Origin: Effrenium voratum
Lineage: Eukaryota; Sar; Dinophyceae; Suessiales; Symbiodiniaceae
DNA: 64,000 bases
NCBI GenBank assembly: GCA_963377175.1
Contig: CAUJNA010002913.1
Coordinates: 239,623-303,622, forward strand
Direction: 5' to 3'
The stretch's first letter is position 1; every line of letters starts with the position of its first letter. This document shows, piece after piece, positions 1-11,059 of the stretch. A program made the position numbers and the translations under genes. The notes under the pieces are model-generated. The model saw only the letters and a program-made list of their open reading frames with translations. It was not told the origin of the DNA and ran no database searches.

Positions 1-221
1 GTTTTGTACTTCGCGGATTTTAGTCAACCATGGCGAAGAGTCCTGCTAAGGGGACCATGACCTTGGCACGTATCTAGGGAGTTTGACCATGGCACATGTG
101 CCCTTATGGTTCGTGTCAGTGTGTCAATGTGTGACTAATTTAAAATTATGTAATGTGCTATCAATGCAATGTGATATGTGTTCTTTCCACATTTTTACCA
201 TCATGTATTTCCTCATGTCTT

Positions 222-375
222 GAGTTTGGGCTTGGGACTTGCTTGCTGATCGGACCAATAGACCGGCTGATCTCGAGGAGAAGGATTGCACAGAAGATGT
301 GCGGCGTTTGCATGATGTGGTGCTGGCGCTGAAGGGCAAGGCGCGGACTTGCTGGGGGCAGGAAGCCGGATGCAG
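222..375 (+). CDS. candidate internal exon, unknown protein
   Basis: A GC-rich island with one open frame whose product is hydrophilic and helix-like, including LEEKDCTEDVRRLHDVV followed by LALKGKAR. The frame is closed by TGA just upstream of 222 and runs into a TG microsatellite after about 385, so the exon should end before that. No pyrimidine-rich acceptor is obvious; the nearest AG is at 220-221. Possible donors are GC after GGCAAG near 338 or a later site. I do not recognise the protein. Boundaries are guesses; the case rests on composition and frame only. Confidence 0.4.
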
Positions 376-1090
376 CTACTGTGTGAATATGTGTGTATGT
401 GTATGTGTTTGCGCGTGTGTCGTTTTGAGGGCACCCTATTTGGGGTAGATTGAAAGGAAAGCCAAAAGGAACGTATCCCTTTTAGGAGTTTCCCCTATTT
501 TGAGACATGACCTAATGAGAAACCACCCTGACAAGCAATCAATCTGGGGACGTTGGTTGTGTACCGCTGTCACAAAATATGTCAACCCTGAAGGCTTAGA
601 GACAAGTCAATGTGCAAAAAGGGGTATCGGCCCCTACTCAAAGAGTTCGCCGTGTTGCCTCCGAAGCGCGGCTGCGGATGTTCGGGGAACCACACTCCAT
701 GTTGTTGAGTGCGCATTTGTGTTTCCATGCGCCCGAGCAACTAAAGCCCAAAGTGCCTGACTTTGTCAAACTCGTCCCATTTTGCCGAAACTGTCACCCA
801 AAAATACATTTCCAGGTGTTGTTTGCTTTTCCACGACTGGAGGGGATGATTCCGCATTTCAACTTCGACCACCGTTCCTTTCAAAGATCAGCCATTCCCT
901 TCGGGTGTTCGTGCTTGTTTGGAAAGCGTTTTCTGGTTCAAATCACGGATTTTTCTCTACAATTTGCACTGAAAGGAATAGGCTCAAGACATTACTGATT
1001 GTTAAGCAGGGCATTTCCGACGGATCCACTTCAAAGCAAACCAGGGATGTTCTTTTTGATCCTTCCCTTCCCTACTGAGAACCACGCGAG

Positions 1091-1219
1091 GTCGGGGCCT
1101 TGGAGCAGAACTTGCGGCAGGGCGCAGAGCACGTGACGGACGTGGAGGGCGCTGTGGTGTCCATCGGCGACTCGTCGAACTCGGGGATCGGCGCATCGAC
1201 GGGAATCTGCGACCGTTGA
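1091..1219 (+). CDS. candidate terminal or internal exon, acidic helical peptide
   Basis: This strongly GC- and CpG-rich island follows an AG at 1089-1090. It has an open frame of 42 codons and a TGA at 1217-1219. The peptide starts VGALEQNLRQGAEHVTDVEG and has hydrophobic residues spaced as in an amphipathic helix or coiled coil, followed by a Ser/Gly-rich tail. The base composition differs sharply from the T-rich flanks. No known family is recognised. It may end earlier at an internal GT, for example in the ggtgtcc stretch near 1170. Confidence 0.55.
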   Translation, partial: VGALEQNLRQGAEHVTDVEGAVVSIGDSSNSGIGASTGICDR

Positions 1220-1701
1220 GATGTCCCATACCAGCAATGAGCATGCCATCATGTGTTTGTTGCCGGCTTTAGCTCAATTTGTGCGGTTGATTCAAGCTGC
1301 CGTTTTGCTTGCCCCCCCCCGGAAACCCAATTGAGTGGATTTCATCCTCGATTCATTTTTGTTTGGTAGGTTCGGGACCCACTGAAAACGATTAAAACAG
1401 AGTTCCCCTTCTTCAGGGTCACTGGGAGTCTAGAATGTCTGGCCCAGATGATAGCTTTGAATGTTTGTGTTGGGCCAAAGGTTTGAACCCAGCTCTCAAC
1501 TGGGTCTTGGCATGGCAGGATTTTGGTTTTGGAGGCCAAACCTCTCATTGTTTTTGCAAGCAATGAACCTAGGCCCCCAAGTCTGGTTCTTGGAAGCTTC
1601 TCAGACGGGGCTCTTAGAAGAGTTCTGCGGACGTTTTGGTGGCTATTGGGGCCTCCATGTTTCTCAGTTGATTCTTCCCATCGCCTTCGATTTGGGATAA
1701 G

Positions 1702-1727
1702 GCAAGCAGCTGGCCACCGTGAAGCAG
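1702..1727 (+). CDS. possible 26-bp microexon
   Basis: A short GC-rich segment lies between an AG (1700-1701) and a GT (1728-1729). In one frame it reads KQLATVKQ. It is too short to judge by coding content. It is listed because both borders look like splice sites and the composition breaks from the flanks. Confidence 0.25.
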
Positions 1728-1914
1728 GTGGAGCGGATTTTTTCTTGAGGGTTCCGCTAGGATGTTTAGGTCAACCAACTGGGTTCCTTGCAGTGGGCCC
1801 GTATTGTGAGGGCTTCTGATTTTATTTCTTTTAGGGTTCTAAACAGTTCTTTAGGGAAAGCCTTATGCCGCTGCAATGTACCTATAGACCCACTATTTTG
1901 CAGTGAACACTTGT

Positions 1915-2035
1915 GTTTCCATGTCCATTGCGACCGGTTCCATGGTTTCCATGGTTTTCATGGTTTCTTCTGTGGTTTCTATGGTTTTGTGGCTTCCATT
2001 GTTTTCAGGTTTTCATCGTTTCCAGTGTTTCTATG
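1915..2035 (+). repeat. degenerate ATGGTTTCC tandem repeat
   Basis: Imperfect copies of a 9-10 bp unit (ccatggttt, tggtttcca, atggttttc) run through this stretch, with T/C substitutions between copies. The region has no coding island. The rest of 1728-3450 holds no feature I can support apart from weak minus-strand open frames at 2113-3277. Confidence 0.6.
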
Positions 2036-3450
2036 GTGCTTGTAGGCTGGGTGCACTTAGCATCTGAAGTGACTTTTGCATTGCCAAGGGCTTTGCAAAA
2101 GGGGGCTTGCCGCTAAGAACCCTCTAAGAGGCAGCGCCTCTTCGCAGAAGGCGCCCTACCGACACCACCTTGCCTGCCTCCCTTGGTTTGGCCCCTAGCT
2201 AGATCAGATTGGACAGAGGACTGGTAGAGGATATTTTTACTCGCAGTCGGAGAAGAATTGGGCGGGGGCCAGAAGGTTTGACACTGATGGTTCGTTTGGT
2301 CTGATTTGGTCTTTGTGTTGAAAATGATTGCCCTTTGCATCCTAAATGATTGCTCGTTGGCAGCCAAATTGTTGCAGAATGATTGCGGCCTCGGCCAGCA
2401 TGTTGGAACCTGATCGACCATTGTGGTGGATGTGTCGAGAAATGATCGCCCGTTGATCGAACAACTTAGAGTTTGATATGCCAGTGAGCCTTTGTGCTTG
2501 ACTGCTGCCCTCCTTTTTTCCCTTATGTGCAAGCATTGGGGGGTGACCTTGCATTGTGGATGCTGAACTGAGCAAGCTGTTTTTTTTGTATTTTCTGGTT
2601 GAGACGGGAACATGGCAGTAGTGAGTTAGCAACGCCTTTGCACAAGCCTTGGATTGGTGCTCATGAACATCACAATGCATTGGCCACGTCAGGTCTTCAA
2701 CGACATGAGCCACTCTCAGCCTCAGGCGCATGGTTGGGTCCTTGAAAGTTTGCCAACTCGAATTGGCTTCTCACAATCGATGACGTACTTCCAAGTGGTT
2801 TCTTGCCCAAACTGCGAGCAATACGCGCCATAACCTGAACACTTCTCATGGCCTGTGAGGCGAGCGGAGCGTACTGATACCAGGTGGTTGTTGTTGCGAT
2901 CCACCAAAATGATGACAGCGTTGTGCAGCAAAGAGGGATCAACCGGTCAGTTGATCTGCTGCTTCTCTTCGTGGGCCAGACAATGGCGTCCACCTCCCCG
3001 GTTTCGGGACTTGACCTTTTCGTTCCCAATTCGATATGAAAGGCAGCGTGACACAGTTGCGGGAAAGAGGTTCGATGTGCGTTGCCCTATTGTTGCTTTG
3101 ACTTGGGTGGGGGCAGCCAAAATGGGCGGGGTGGATTTTTTGGCAACCTGAACGTACCCTCAAAACACACAAGAGCAACTGCACGCTTTGGGTAGCGTTC
3201 ACCCAGAAAGCACCGTTCCACACAATCGGGTGTTTCCAATAGATGTCCACCGGCAGCCGGCAGATGGTGAGGTCCAATGCATTGACTGCAGCATGGTTAT
3301 AAAGGAATCAACCTCCTATAAAGTGGCAACCATAGTTCTAACCCTATTGCTAGTACCCGTTTCGGTTGGTTTACAAGGAAAACCAGAAAACCCGGGGTCC
3401 GAGTCCCTATGTTTGTACATACCTATGTAAGACCCTTCCCGCACATCGAG

Positions 3451-3567
3451 GGCCGCATGCTCCAGCTGGACCTTGAGCCTCGAGGCCGGCCCGGACTGCA
3501 CACGGAACTGGGCCCCGGCGATGAACTGCCAAACTTGGGGTCTGCGATGTGCGATTTGGTGTTTTAA
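3451..3567 (+). CDS. candidate exon, unknown protein
   Basis: A sharp GC-rich island follows AG at 3449-3450 and a C/T-rich tract (gacccttcccgc). The open frame of 38 codons ends in TAA at 3565-3567. The peptide begins GRMLQLDLEPRGRPG and continues with Glu/Asp/Pro-rich sequence. The last third is less GC-rich, so the real exon may stop near 3530 at the end of the island. No family recognised. Confidence 0.55.
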   Translation, partial: GRMLQLDLEPRGRPGLHTELGPGDELPNLGSAMCDLVF

Positions 3568-3626
3568 GGTAGTACCTTGGATGGGCCAAGTTCAGTAATG
3601 CGTGTTTGCCCTTCTGGGTTTCCGTG

Positions 3627-3745
3627 TTTTTGGTTGCCAAAAACCGATCCGCCTGCGCGCGTGCAGACAAGCGCGCACGAGCACAATGCTCCCTCGCACG
3701 CATGCAAGCGCATGGAAGAGAGCGCGCGCACGCACTATACATTCG
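3627..3745. repeat. alternating purine-pyrimidine (GC/AC) stretch
   Basis: Runs of GCGCGCGTGC, GCGCGCACGAGC and GCGCGCGCACGCAC recur with breaks. The alternating purine-pyrimidine pattern is of the kind that can adopt Z-DNA. It is not coding on any good evidence. Confidence 0.5.
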
Positions 3746-4099
3746 CCCACATTTGAAACTTGTAACTGTTTCGCCAAACCGAATCCCGGATTATCAGAAG
3801 CTGTAGTCATGGAGCATTCCAGATAGTCAGCATGTTTCTTGATTTGCAGATGCTTTGATTGACGTTGGATCCTTTTGCACTTCTTCGCTTTGTTCATGTT
3901 TGGGCTTTGATTTGGGCATGTGTTCTTCTAAAATGGTCAGCCTGCTGTCAAGGATGGAAGTGCGACTTGACCGAACCACGCCCCAACCAGACCCCGAATC
4001 GGACAACGCTTAAGGCCACTTTCTGTGAAGGGGGTCCCCCGAAAGCGGTAAAGTGGTCCGGGAAGGAGCTCTTGGTATCATTTGGTATCATTTGGGCGA

Positions 4100-4205
4100 T
4101 TTTCGACCATGTCTTTGGAGCAACCCAAGTTGTGGGCCCTGCCCAGGCGAGCGGCGCCGGCGGGCTCGTGAAGCATCCCGCAGCCGCAGCTGACGGAGGC
4201 CTGCA
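4100..4205 (+). CDS. weak candidate exon, Ala/Gly-rich
   Basis: A GC-rich patch at 4140-4205 with a frame reading GPAQASGAGGLVKHPAAAAD. The Ala/Gly bias may only reflect GC content. It has no clear acceptor or donor. The rest of 3750-7670 shows only weak open frames on both strands, a T/C tract and a CA repeat at 7436-7570. Confidence 0.3.
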
Positions 4206-4809
4206 CTCCGGCAAAAAAGTTGATGTGTCCTTGGGACGGACAATTTCATGCACCAGTTGGTAGGTGGCTTAGGCAATGTTCGCAGGTTTTGAATCCCGAC
4301 TGGTGACAATTCAAAAGGAGCCAATATGCAAAGTTAGAACTGTGTTGGGATCAACATAAACATCAAAAGGTTTACCTACAGCGTCATTATGGTATTGAGC
4401 TTTTCACCCATTTGTTCGTTCCCTTTTTTTGTGGGCCATTTTGTGACAAGCAGGATGTTTGGACTCTGAATATGAAAGGTACAGATAGAATGATAGCTGA
4501 TATCGGCGCTTGCAAACGCTGCGTTTTACTCTACCCGTTCACAAGCATCCAAAGGCGCCCTCTCCCCAAGAAGAGACTCCGAAAGTATACACCATTTTAA
4601 AGAATCATGTTGATTGCCTCAAGTGTCAGTGGGGCTGATTTTAAGGACCGAGATTACTTATGTGTGTTCTTCTTTCTAAACGTGAATTAATTTGCGATAT
4701 GCGCGATAGGTAGCGAACTGCAATTCGCAGACGCTGCTAGTCACCGCATTTGATTAGATCACTCGCTTTAGTGTCTCAGCTGATTGGGGTATTCACCAAG
4801 TGACTGGGT

Positions 4810-5427
4810 TTATACTAAAATGATTTGATTGCTTTGTTCACAAAACGATTGGCTACTCAGGGGACTGCAGCAGCAGCACCCACGGCAAGCCTGTGCGGCA
4901 CATGTTCCAAACGGCTGAAGCCGCCGCTTGGCCTGAGGCGAATTGCTGAAGGTGCACATGGCCGAGTGAGAGTTTTCAGCCAGTCTCAGCTGCATTTCAA
5001 AGCGCGCCGTGTGTGCCATGCTCTTTGCATAATTCAATATCACATGCGCTTGATGGCCTTTGTTGGGGATAGTCTTCACCCCTTGAAGTACTGCATGTGT
5101 TTTTTGGAATTGCCATGTTTGAGTGTTTATGCTCCAGACGATAACCATAACCTCAAAAAAACATTTTACCGTGGCACACATGCTGTGCTTCATTGTCCGT
5201 GGGGATTCCTTGCAAGACCCTTTCCATTCCCGCATGGATCGACTCTGCGGGATGCGACTTAATGGGTCCTGACACAGAGACTTGGCATGTTTGCGAGTGG
5301 GACGCAATATAATGTAGGGAGAAAGGGGCAACATGCTGACTGAACAAACGCCCGGTCGCGGAATCATGATCAATCTTGAGCCTCGCCCTACACAACGACT
5401 GTGCCAATTTTGCATGTACTTGTGCAA
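4810..5427 (-). pseudogene. possible decayed minus-strand coding region
   Basis: Two overlapping minus-strand frames, 5407 to 5153 and 5427 to 4810, hand over near a run of seven A (plus strand, about 5154-5160). The first ends just after ...AQHVCHGKMFF and the second carries a similar-looking continuation. A single-base slip in the homopolymer would join them. Neither product is recognised. A 205-codon frame is not rare by chance in 64 kb at this composition, so this is suggestive only. Confidence 0.25.
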
Positions 5428-7504
5428 GAATTCAGGTTGGGAGCGTGTTGACGGGGAAGCATGTCTGCAGCGCAGATGGTGCTAAAAAGGCGTTCTCACC
5501 TCAGGTGATACGCTTGAATTCTGCGCGAGTGACTAGTAGACTTACTGTATCTCCCGACTCATCCCAGAGCACAATCACTTGTACTTGTTAAAATTATACT
5601 TGTCACTGAAAGCTTGATGAGACATGCTGTCGTGCCTATGATGGAGATAGGTGGTGGGACCGGGCACGCTACTCTTTAAACCACAACCTACCCTGACAGG
5701 AATTATCATGTCGCAAACAGCTGGGTTCCAGGTTCGTTTGGAGGTTGACAGAGCACTGTCCTTCTCCCTGGCCATTTAGCAATGGAGGAGTTCCAAGTGC
5801 ATCTTAAACCAACCAGAAGGGAAGGGAACAGTTGCAAGCAGTATCTACTGTAGAAGATGATTTTGGGGGTCGGGACCGCCAGAAATCCACCAGTCGACCT
5901 ACCGTCTCCCCACAATTCCCTGGCGTTGGGCCAAGCACGGCCCACGTTTGTCGCACCCATCGGTCCCCAGATGATCCGAGTCGCCGCTCTTGATTTTGCG
6001 TTCGAGGGCAGGCAAAACCTAGGCTCCGGACTCCCGACTCCCGAGGCCACGCATGGCATGGAGCTTGGGCACAGAGATGGAAACGCAGCTTCAATTGACT
6101 GACTCCAGATGGGCCGGAGGCGGTGAATGGCACAGAGCAAATCCTGGGCCACCCTTCCTTTCGGGAAATCTTGTAAGGGGTCTGAAGCACAACCAAATAT
6201 ATGCGTAGCGTACAGACTGTGATTCCATTTCGATTTCGCATCAGTATGCTCATCCGTGGGAATTGCCAGCTGGTTGGCAACCGCGGCTAAGCAGTTGCTA
6301 TCCTCCCAAGTCACCAAAGCGCACCAACTGCCCTTGGTGTCGGTCAAAAAGGAAATTATTCTTGCCGGCTCCCTCCCTTGCCGATCCTTGTAATTCGAGC
6401 CTTGTTTGACGAATCAAATTACTGCCACACCAAACTGTGAAATAACCTCACGCACCAAGTGGGTATCCCTGTTTCAGGCCGGTGCACCCGAAATTTGTGA
6501 GCTGAGGTGTTCAAAGGAACCTGTATTCATTCCAGTCGTGTCTGTGAGTTTCTTTTTTGAATGGCATGGGTAAAAACTCGGCACCCTTTTTGAAACTTGT
6601 GACCCCCAGCATCCAACTGGAGCTGTTCAACGTTCAGATCTTTAGGCCATGCCATGGGCCAGCCATGGATGGCTGCTGATCGCAAGATGTGCGCCGTGAC
6701 GAGATGGGTTGGGTGCAAGGCGAATGCAATTCTCCCACCCTCTGGTGTATCCCCTTTACTTAAACAAAGGGAATCGTGGCATCTACTCGCACCCTGGTGT
6801 CTTTTTTCCTGCAGAGGACACCTGCCTTGCTGGAAATACCTCTTTGCACGACATGTGCAATGGTGGGCATGCTTTCTTGGGATTACAATATATTACAATG
6901 ATGGTCATGGACCCCTTGATAGATATCCATGACAATGGGTTCTCTTTAGAAGACAGTGACCACGGCTACAACTACTTCATGCATTACCAACGGAGATTGG
7001 CTCCTGAGCTGCCCCCAATGGATGAGCTTTCCAAGCCAATCTCACATCCTTCTCGCCTTTGTCCCACTCTGTCCATGGTGTTTTTTTCCCCCGAACCAAA
7101 TGTATTTTTCTCGGGGGATGTCATATCCTTTGGCACAACTTGAAATGAATTGTGTCATGTGCAACCTAGCAGCACTTGGGCGTAGCTCGAAGCGCGCAGA
7201 ATATGCTTTGCTGCGGCAAAGAGTGTGCTTGGGATGTGAGAAACAGTTCCAGCTCCTTGCATCAATACCCCTCGCAACCACCCATGTTTCGCAGATACGA
7301 GGCATCATTTGTCGAACCAGCTTCTCTTGCACTCACACTGTGATGTAGTGTTTCATTTGTTGGGGCACTCCTGAGTAGCAGGCCACTGAAACAAGACAAG
7401 ACTTTATGATCATCAATGCCACAACCATTTGCTTCTTCTTCTTCATGCTATTGTTGTTTCTTTTTCTGTTTCTGTTTCTCCTAAATGGGGGGGGCAGGAG
7501 GGAG

Positions 7505-7572
7505 AGGCGCACACACAATACACACACACACACCACACGCACCGCACACATACGCACCAAATACACGCGAAC
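7505..7572. repeat. CA-rich microsatellite
   Basis: Imperfect (CA)n with CACACG and CGCAC interruptions, preceded by a T/C-rich tract at 7436-7480 and a G7 run. It is a simple repeat between weak open frames. The ORFs read across it are not credible genes. Confidence 0.7.
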
Positions 7573-7675
7573 GAGTATGCAGCAAACACAAGACATGTTT
7601 TAGCCGTCTCAGGGGGCAGTGTTTTCTCGATCCTTGCCCGTGTTGTAGCCTGTCCTATACTGGTTCTCACCTAAG

Positions 7676-7789
7676 GCCGCGCTGGACTTTTTGGACTGCT
7701 CCGGGGATAGCTTCAGCCCTGCTTGGGAGCAGTTCCGGGCCGAGCGCCCAGATGGCTTTGCGGGGGGTGCTGTTGGGTTGTTGCAAACG
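7676..7789 (+). CDS. candidate exon, unknown protein
   Basis: Preceded by a pyrimidine-rich tract and CTAAG (AG at 7674-7675). The frame stays open from 7676 to the TAA at 7847-7849, and the GC-rich part ends near 7790. The peptide begins AALDFLDCSGDSFSPAWEQF and continues FRAERPDGFAGGA, with a mix of aromatic, acidic and small residues typical of folded protein. The exact donor is unclear. No family recognised. Confidence 0.55.
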
Positions 7790-8479
7790 GCTGGGGTGCA
7801 ATCGAAACGGATCTCTTTTGAAATGAGTTTACATTCTGAGGTTCACTAACTATGGACCATAAAGCAAATATTAGTTGGGGTTCTGGGAGTGCGAGAATCG
7901 AGGTAGTTCGCAGAGAAGATACACCTGTTCATTTGGATGGCACTAGCGAACGGAATGCAGCATGAGCAGCTTGAGCCTCTCCGAGCTGGAGGATATTGAC
8001 TCTTTTTGCTCATGTTAAACCCATGTCGGGTCGTGTTTACAACCGTCTTGAGCCAGAGACACCGAGCATCTAGTGATGGACGCTAGTTTACCCATCGTCC
8101 CTAAATTCTCACAAAACAAAGGGGTACTCCGTAGTTTACCCATGTCCATAAACTTAGAATGTATAGCATGTGTTTGCACGTGGAACAGATATTTCTCCAT
8201 CCAGTGAAAGAACATATTTCTCGCAGGGGCTCTCTGTTCTGACAGTGTATTGCTTTTCGATCGGGATACCCTAAGGTTGTTAAGGTGTCCCCTTTCGAAC
8301 AGAGTTGCCAGTGTTGTACCCCCTCATGTCAACCTGTGTGCCTAGTAGCCCAGAATTGTGAATATTCCCTCCAAAAAGAAATCATTTATTTTCAGAGCTC
8401 ATATTCGATGACCCAGGACTGTGAACTCTCAAAGCCGGCGGATTCGGTGCGCGTTGGGCGTTGGGTCTGGCTCGCCTAG

Positions 8480-8602
8480 GCCGAGCTGCCGGATGTCCTC
8501 ACGCCTGACACTTTGCTCTCAGATGGCCTCGCCTCACAGGCGGGCTACAGGTTGGAAGGCCTCAACAAGCGGCTTGCAAAAGGGCTTGGGCTCTGGAAGC
8601 TT
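8480..8602 (+). CDS. candidate exon, unknown protein
   Basis: Starts right after CGCCTAG (AG 8478-8479). The 41-codon open frame begins AELPDVLTPDTLLSDGLASQ and continues with a basic helix-like part (LEGLNKRLAKGLGL). Composition is GC-rich against T-rich flanks. A GT at 8550 could be an earlier donor, which would leave a 70-bp exon. The exon phase is 0 at the start. No family recognised. Confidence 0.6.
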
Positions 8603-8760
8603 TGTTGCTGTCAAGGCGCACGGGGTAGATGTCCCAGAGTGTATCTTAGTTTTGGCATGAAATTGTCAAAGGAAGCTAAAAGGACCCCCCCCCGCAGAAG
8701 CACTGCTCATATTGAGAAACACACGAAGTGCGATGTTTCATTTGTGTTCTGTATGTGTGT

Positions 8761-8838
8761 GTGATGCTTGTGATGCTTGTGATGCTTGTGATGCTTGTGA
8801 TGCTTGTGATGCTTGTGATATTTGTGATGTTTGTGACG
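8761..8838 (+). repeat. 9-bp minisatellite TGATGCTTG
   Basis: About six perfect and two to three diverged head-to-tail copies of tgatgcttg (the last ones tgatatttg and tgatgtttg). The minus-strand His/Lys repeat ORF across it is an artefact of the repeat. Confidence 0.9.
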
Positions 8839-9028
8839 TGCTAATTGGTTGAAGTCTTCGTCGACACTTTCTGAAGAGTGTTGAATCATGTTGAAAGGGG
8901 TCAAAAGGCGGTGGCAAAGTTAGTCAGAAGTGCAGCCTCTGATTGCGCAAGTTCCTTGATTATGAGGCCCCCCTTGCTTTTTACCCCAACCCCGTCAACT
9001 GCCTTTTTGTCAGCCCTCAGCTTTGCAG

Positions 9029-9091
9029 GCTGCAGACCTCTTGGATGCCGCTGAGGCGCAAGCTTTGGTCCGGACTGGGTTTAAGTCACAG
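9029..9091 (+). CDS. candidate exon, Ala-rich helix
   Basis: The acceptor is good: a C/T tract ending CTTTGCAG at 9021-9028. The frame reads AADLLDAAEAQALVRTGFKS and meets TGA at 9092. The peptide looks like an amphipathic helix. The donor is not clear (GT at 9071 or 9082). The next open stretch, 9095-9246, is in another frame, so a short intron or a frameshift would separate them. Confidence 0.55.
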
Positions 9092-9094
9092 TGA

Positions 9095-9246
9095 GAGAAG
9101 CACCTCCAGCTGCCATCATGGCAGCTTGGATCCTGTGCCAAGATGGCTTAGTTGAGGGCTCAGATATGCAACTAAGAAGTCGTCTCAAGTTTCTGGCACA
9201 GGCCTCTGGACAAAGGGAGACAGTTACCCTGAGTCCAGCAATCTGA
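9095..9246 (+). CDS. candidate exon following 9029-9091
   Basis: The frame is open from about 9094 and contains ATG at 9118. It reads MAAWILCQDGLVEGSD and then LRSRLKFLAQASGQRE before TGA at 9244-9246. No acceptor with a pyrimidine tract is visible. The change of frame relative to the preceding island is unexplained. No family recognised. Confidence 0.4.
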
Positions 9247-10152
9247 GGCAGAACCATTTTTTGGCTGCGGAGCTGCCTAAGTACCTGGCACTACCACAAA
9301 CAATGGAAAAATGATGGCATTTCTACCATCACTTCGTACCCATTCGTACCCGCTCCTCGCGTCCAGAGCAACCAATCAACTCCGGACAATGCACCGTGGG
9401 GAGTGTTGGTTGGTTAAGATGTTGGGAATTCCATGGAAAGCATTTCCAGGCGTTACCTCGCTGTTTATGGTCCCTTCCACTGTTTCGGACAGGTGCGAAC
9501 GCCAAATAGATGATCAGTTCAAGATGGCCCAACATCTAGAGATATGTCTAGAACAAGAGGCACTTTTTTACACCTGATGCAAAAACGGAATGGAATGCAC
9601 TCAGTTTAATACTCAAGTGGCTATGAACTTGAATGGGAAGCTCGTCACACTTGGCTGGTAGAAATAATTCCTCGAGTCATTTGCCCCACGAAAGCGGATG
9701 GTACCGTTCCCTTTATGTGGGCAAGTACAGGGAATGACTAAGCCAGAATCAGGAGCGCCCAAACCCTCCACTGGTGGTTTATGGTTTATGGTATGGCCTA
9801 AACCTTACTAACCACCCAGTCGAACCCAACCTCAGGCGTGAGTTTGCTCCAAACAGGGCACCCGTTTTGTGGCAAGGTGGTCACTCAACAGCTTGCGGAG
9901 CTGCCAGAAACGATAGAAACGCAGGAGCACCAGGCACGTTGTGTGATCCTTTGACACTCGCCCAACTCTGAGTAAGGACAAGCTGTACCAGTATTTGTTC
10001 GCTTAGTTCTTGGCACCATGATTGGTCAAAAGAAGAAACGCCCACCTACCTGAAATTCCAGTGCTTCCCAAGCTTCCCAAACGTCCCAAACTTCCCAAAC
10101 TTCTAAACCCCGCAGCCCCTAAACCTCCCATTGGCTTTTCGCTTCGACGGAG

Positions 10153-10236
10153 GAGCTGAATTGGGCGGAGGCGGTGAGCGCCTTCAGCGGCCGCCTCCGC
10201 GGAGAGCTGGCCACCGAGGACCTAGGCCACTGCTGA
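10153..10236 (+). CDS. candidate exon, acidic amphipathic helix
   Basis: A sharply GC-rich island after AG at 10151-10152. The frame reads ELNWAEAVSAFSGRLRGELA, then an acidic tail, and TGA at 10234-10236. Codon third positions are mostly G or C. The donor may lie before the stop. This is one of the clearest islands by composition. No family recognised. Confidence 0.6.
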   Translation, partial: ELNWAEAVSAFSGRLRGELATEDLGHC

Positions 10237-10576
10237 GACCCGAGAGACGATGGAAGTGTCTTGTTTTTGAGGAAGCCCCCCCCCAAAAAAAAAGAGAAAA
10301 ACATGGAGGTATTTACCAGGTATGTGTCAAACTGCGGATCCGGACCCCCAGAAGGTGCGGTTTCCCTACAGACCACTCTATTTGTGCATCTATCTACCTA
10401 TCGAACTGTCTGTTTAACGTTTGTCTACAGGGTGTTGACATTTGATTTGGGCTCCTGCAAATTGGTGGTGGGAAAAGCATGGAAAAGCAAGACCTCCACT
10501 TTGACGAGCGTCCAATTCGAGAGACACCCGGCTGCTATTTCATCTGGGATCTCGAGCTGGGTGTTGTTTCTATCAG

Positions 10577-10690
10577 CCAGGGGATTTCTGCTTGTACGGC
10601 CTGGTCACGGCCTATGCAGTGGTGGCCTACCACATGGCGAGGCGGGGCCTGGCGATGGGGCGTAGTGACTACGTGCTGCCTAAGGAATGA
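10577..10690 (+). CDS. candidate exon with a hydrophobic segment
   Basis: The acceptor is strong: GTTGTTTCTATCAG ends at 10576. The frame is phase 0 and reads PGDFCLYGLVTAYAVVAYHM then a basic stretch (ARRGLAMGR), which fits a membrane helix followed by positive residues. It is open to TGA at 10688-10690; a GA donor after CCTAAG is possible. A second open frame (10479-10745) overlaps the upstream part. A membrane protein is inferred from the hydrophobic run only. Confidence 0.55.
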   Translation, partial: PGDFCLYGLVTAYAVVAYHMARRGLAMGRSDYVLPKE

Positions 10691-10708
10691 GGGTACAGAA
10701 TGGAAACC

Positions 10709-10829
10709 TACTGTGGATGAACGAAATCCATTTCGTACCGCCTAAGAAACCGCTGGTTTCTGATGATTATTACCAACAAACCCTGGTTTCCCATAGTTCT
10801 TAAATGGTGGATTTCGTCCATCCACAGTA
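10709..10829. mobile_element. short inverted-repeat element (family A copy 1)
   Basis: Arms TACTGTGGATGAACGAAATC (from 10709) and GGATTTCGTCCATCCACAGT (ending near 10828) are imperfect reverse complements, about 22 of 25 positions, around a 70-bp interior. Two more copies with the same arm sequence lie at 41569 and 61386. The size and structure fit a MITE or introner-like element. No transposase is present. Confidence 0.6.
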
Positions 10830-10877
10830 CCTGTCAGGAAAGCGATTTGGGCCGTCGGCAACGATTCCACGAGCTTT

Positions 10878-11058
10878 ATGCCAGGGGGTCCCGAATTGAT
10901 GTCCCAAACTCAGCATGGCGCAAAGATACTCGAGGGCACAAAGGAGATTGGAGAGAGTCATGTCTTCTTTGTATGTCACAATATGTGTGCAAGCACGTTG
11001 AGCTTGGACAAACTGCGTGAAACACAAGTGTCCCGGAAAGGTGGTACATTCATCATAT
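10878..11058 (+). pseudogene. possible upstream part of frameshifted coding region
   Basis: A 60-codon frame from ATG 10878 ends in TAA at 11058-11060. The next frame (11060-11506) begins at the overlapping ATG and reads one base shifted. The peptide includes GAKILEGTKEIGESHVFF. It is not recognised. If both parts are real, a single frameshift separates them. Confidence 0.3.
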
Positions 11059-11059
11059 A

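Noticed and set aside
5706..6347. 213-codon minus ORF
   Set aside because: No splice signals or recognisable domain, and a second minus frame plus a plus frame are equally open. Length within chance expectation.
8707..8904. Minus-strand His/Lys repeat ORF
   Set aside because: Direct translation of the 9-bp minisatellite.
10571..10593. A 17-nt intron joining the two frames at 10.5-10.7 kb
   Set aside because: Too short to be spliced; a separate exon or a frameshift is more likely.
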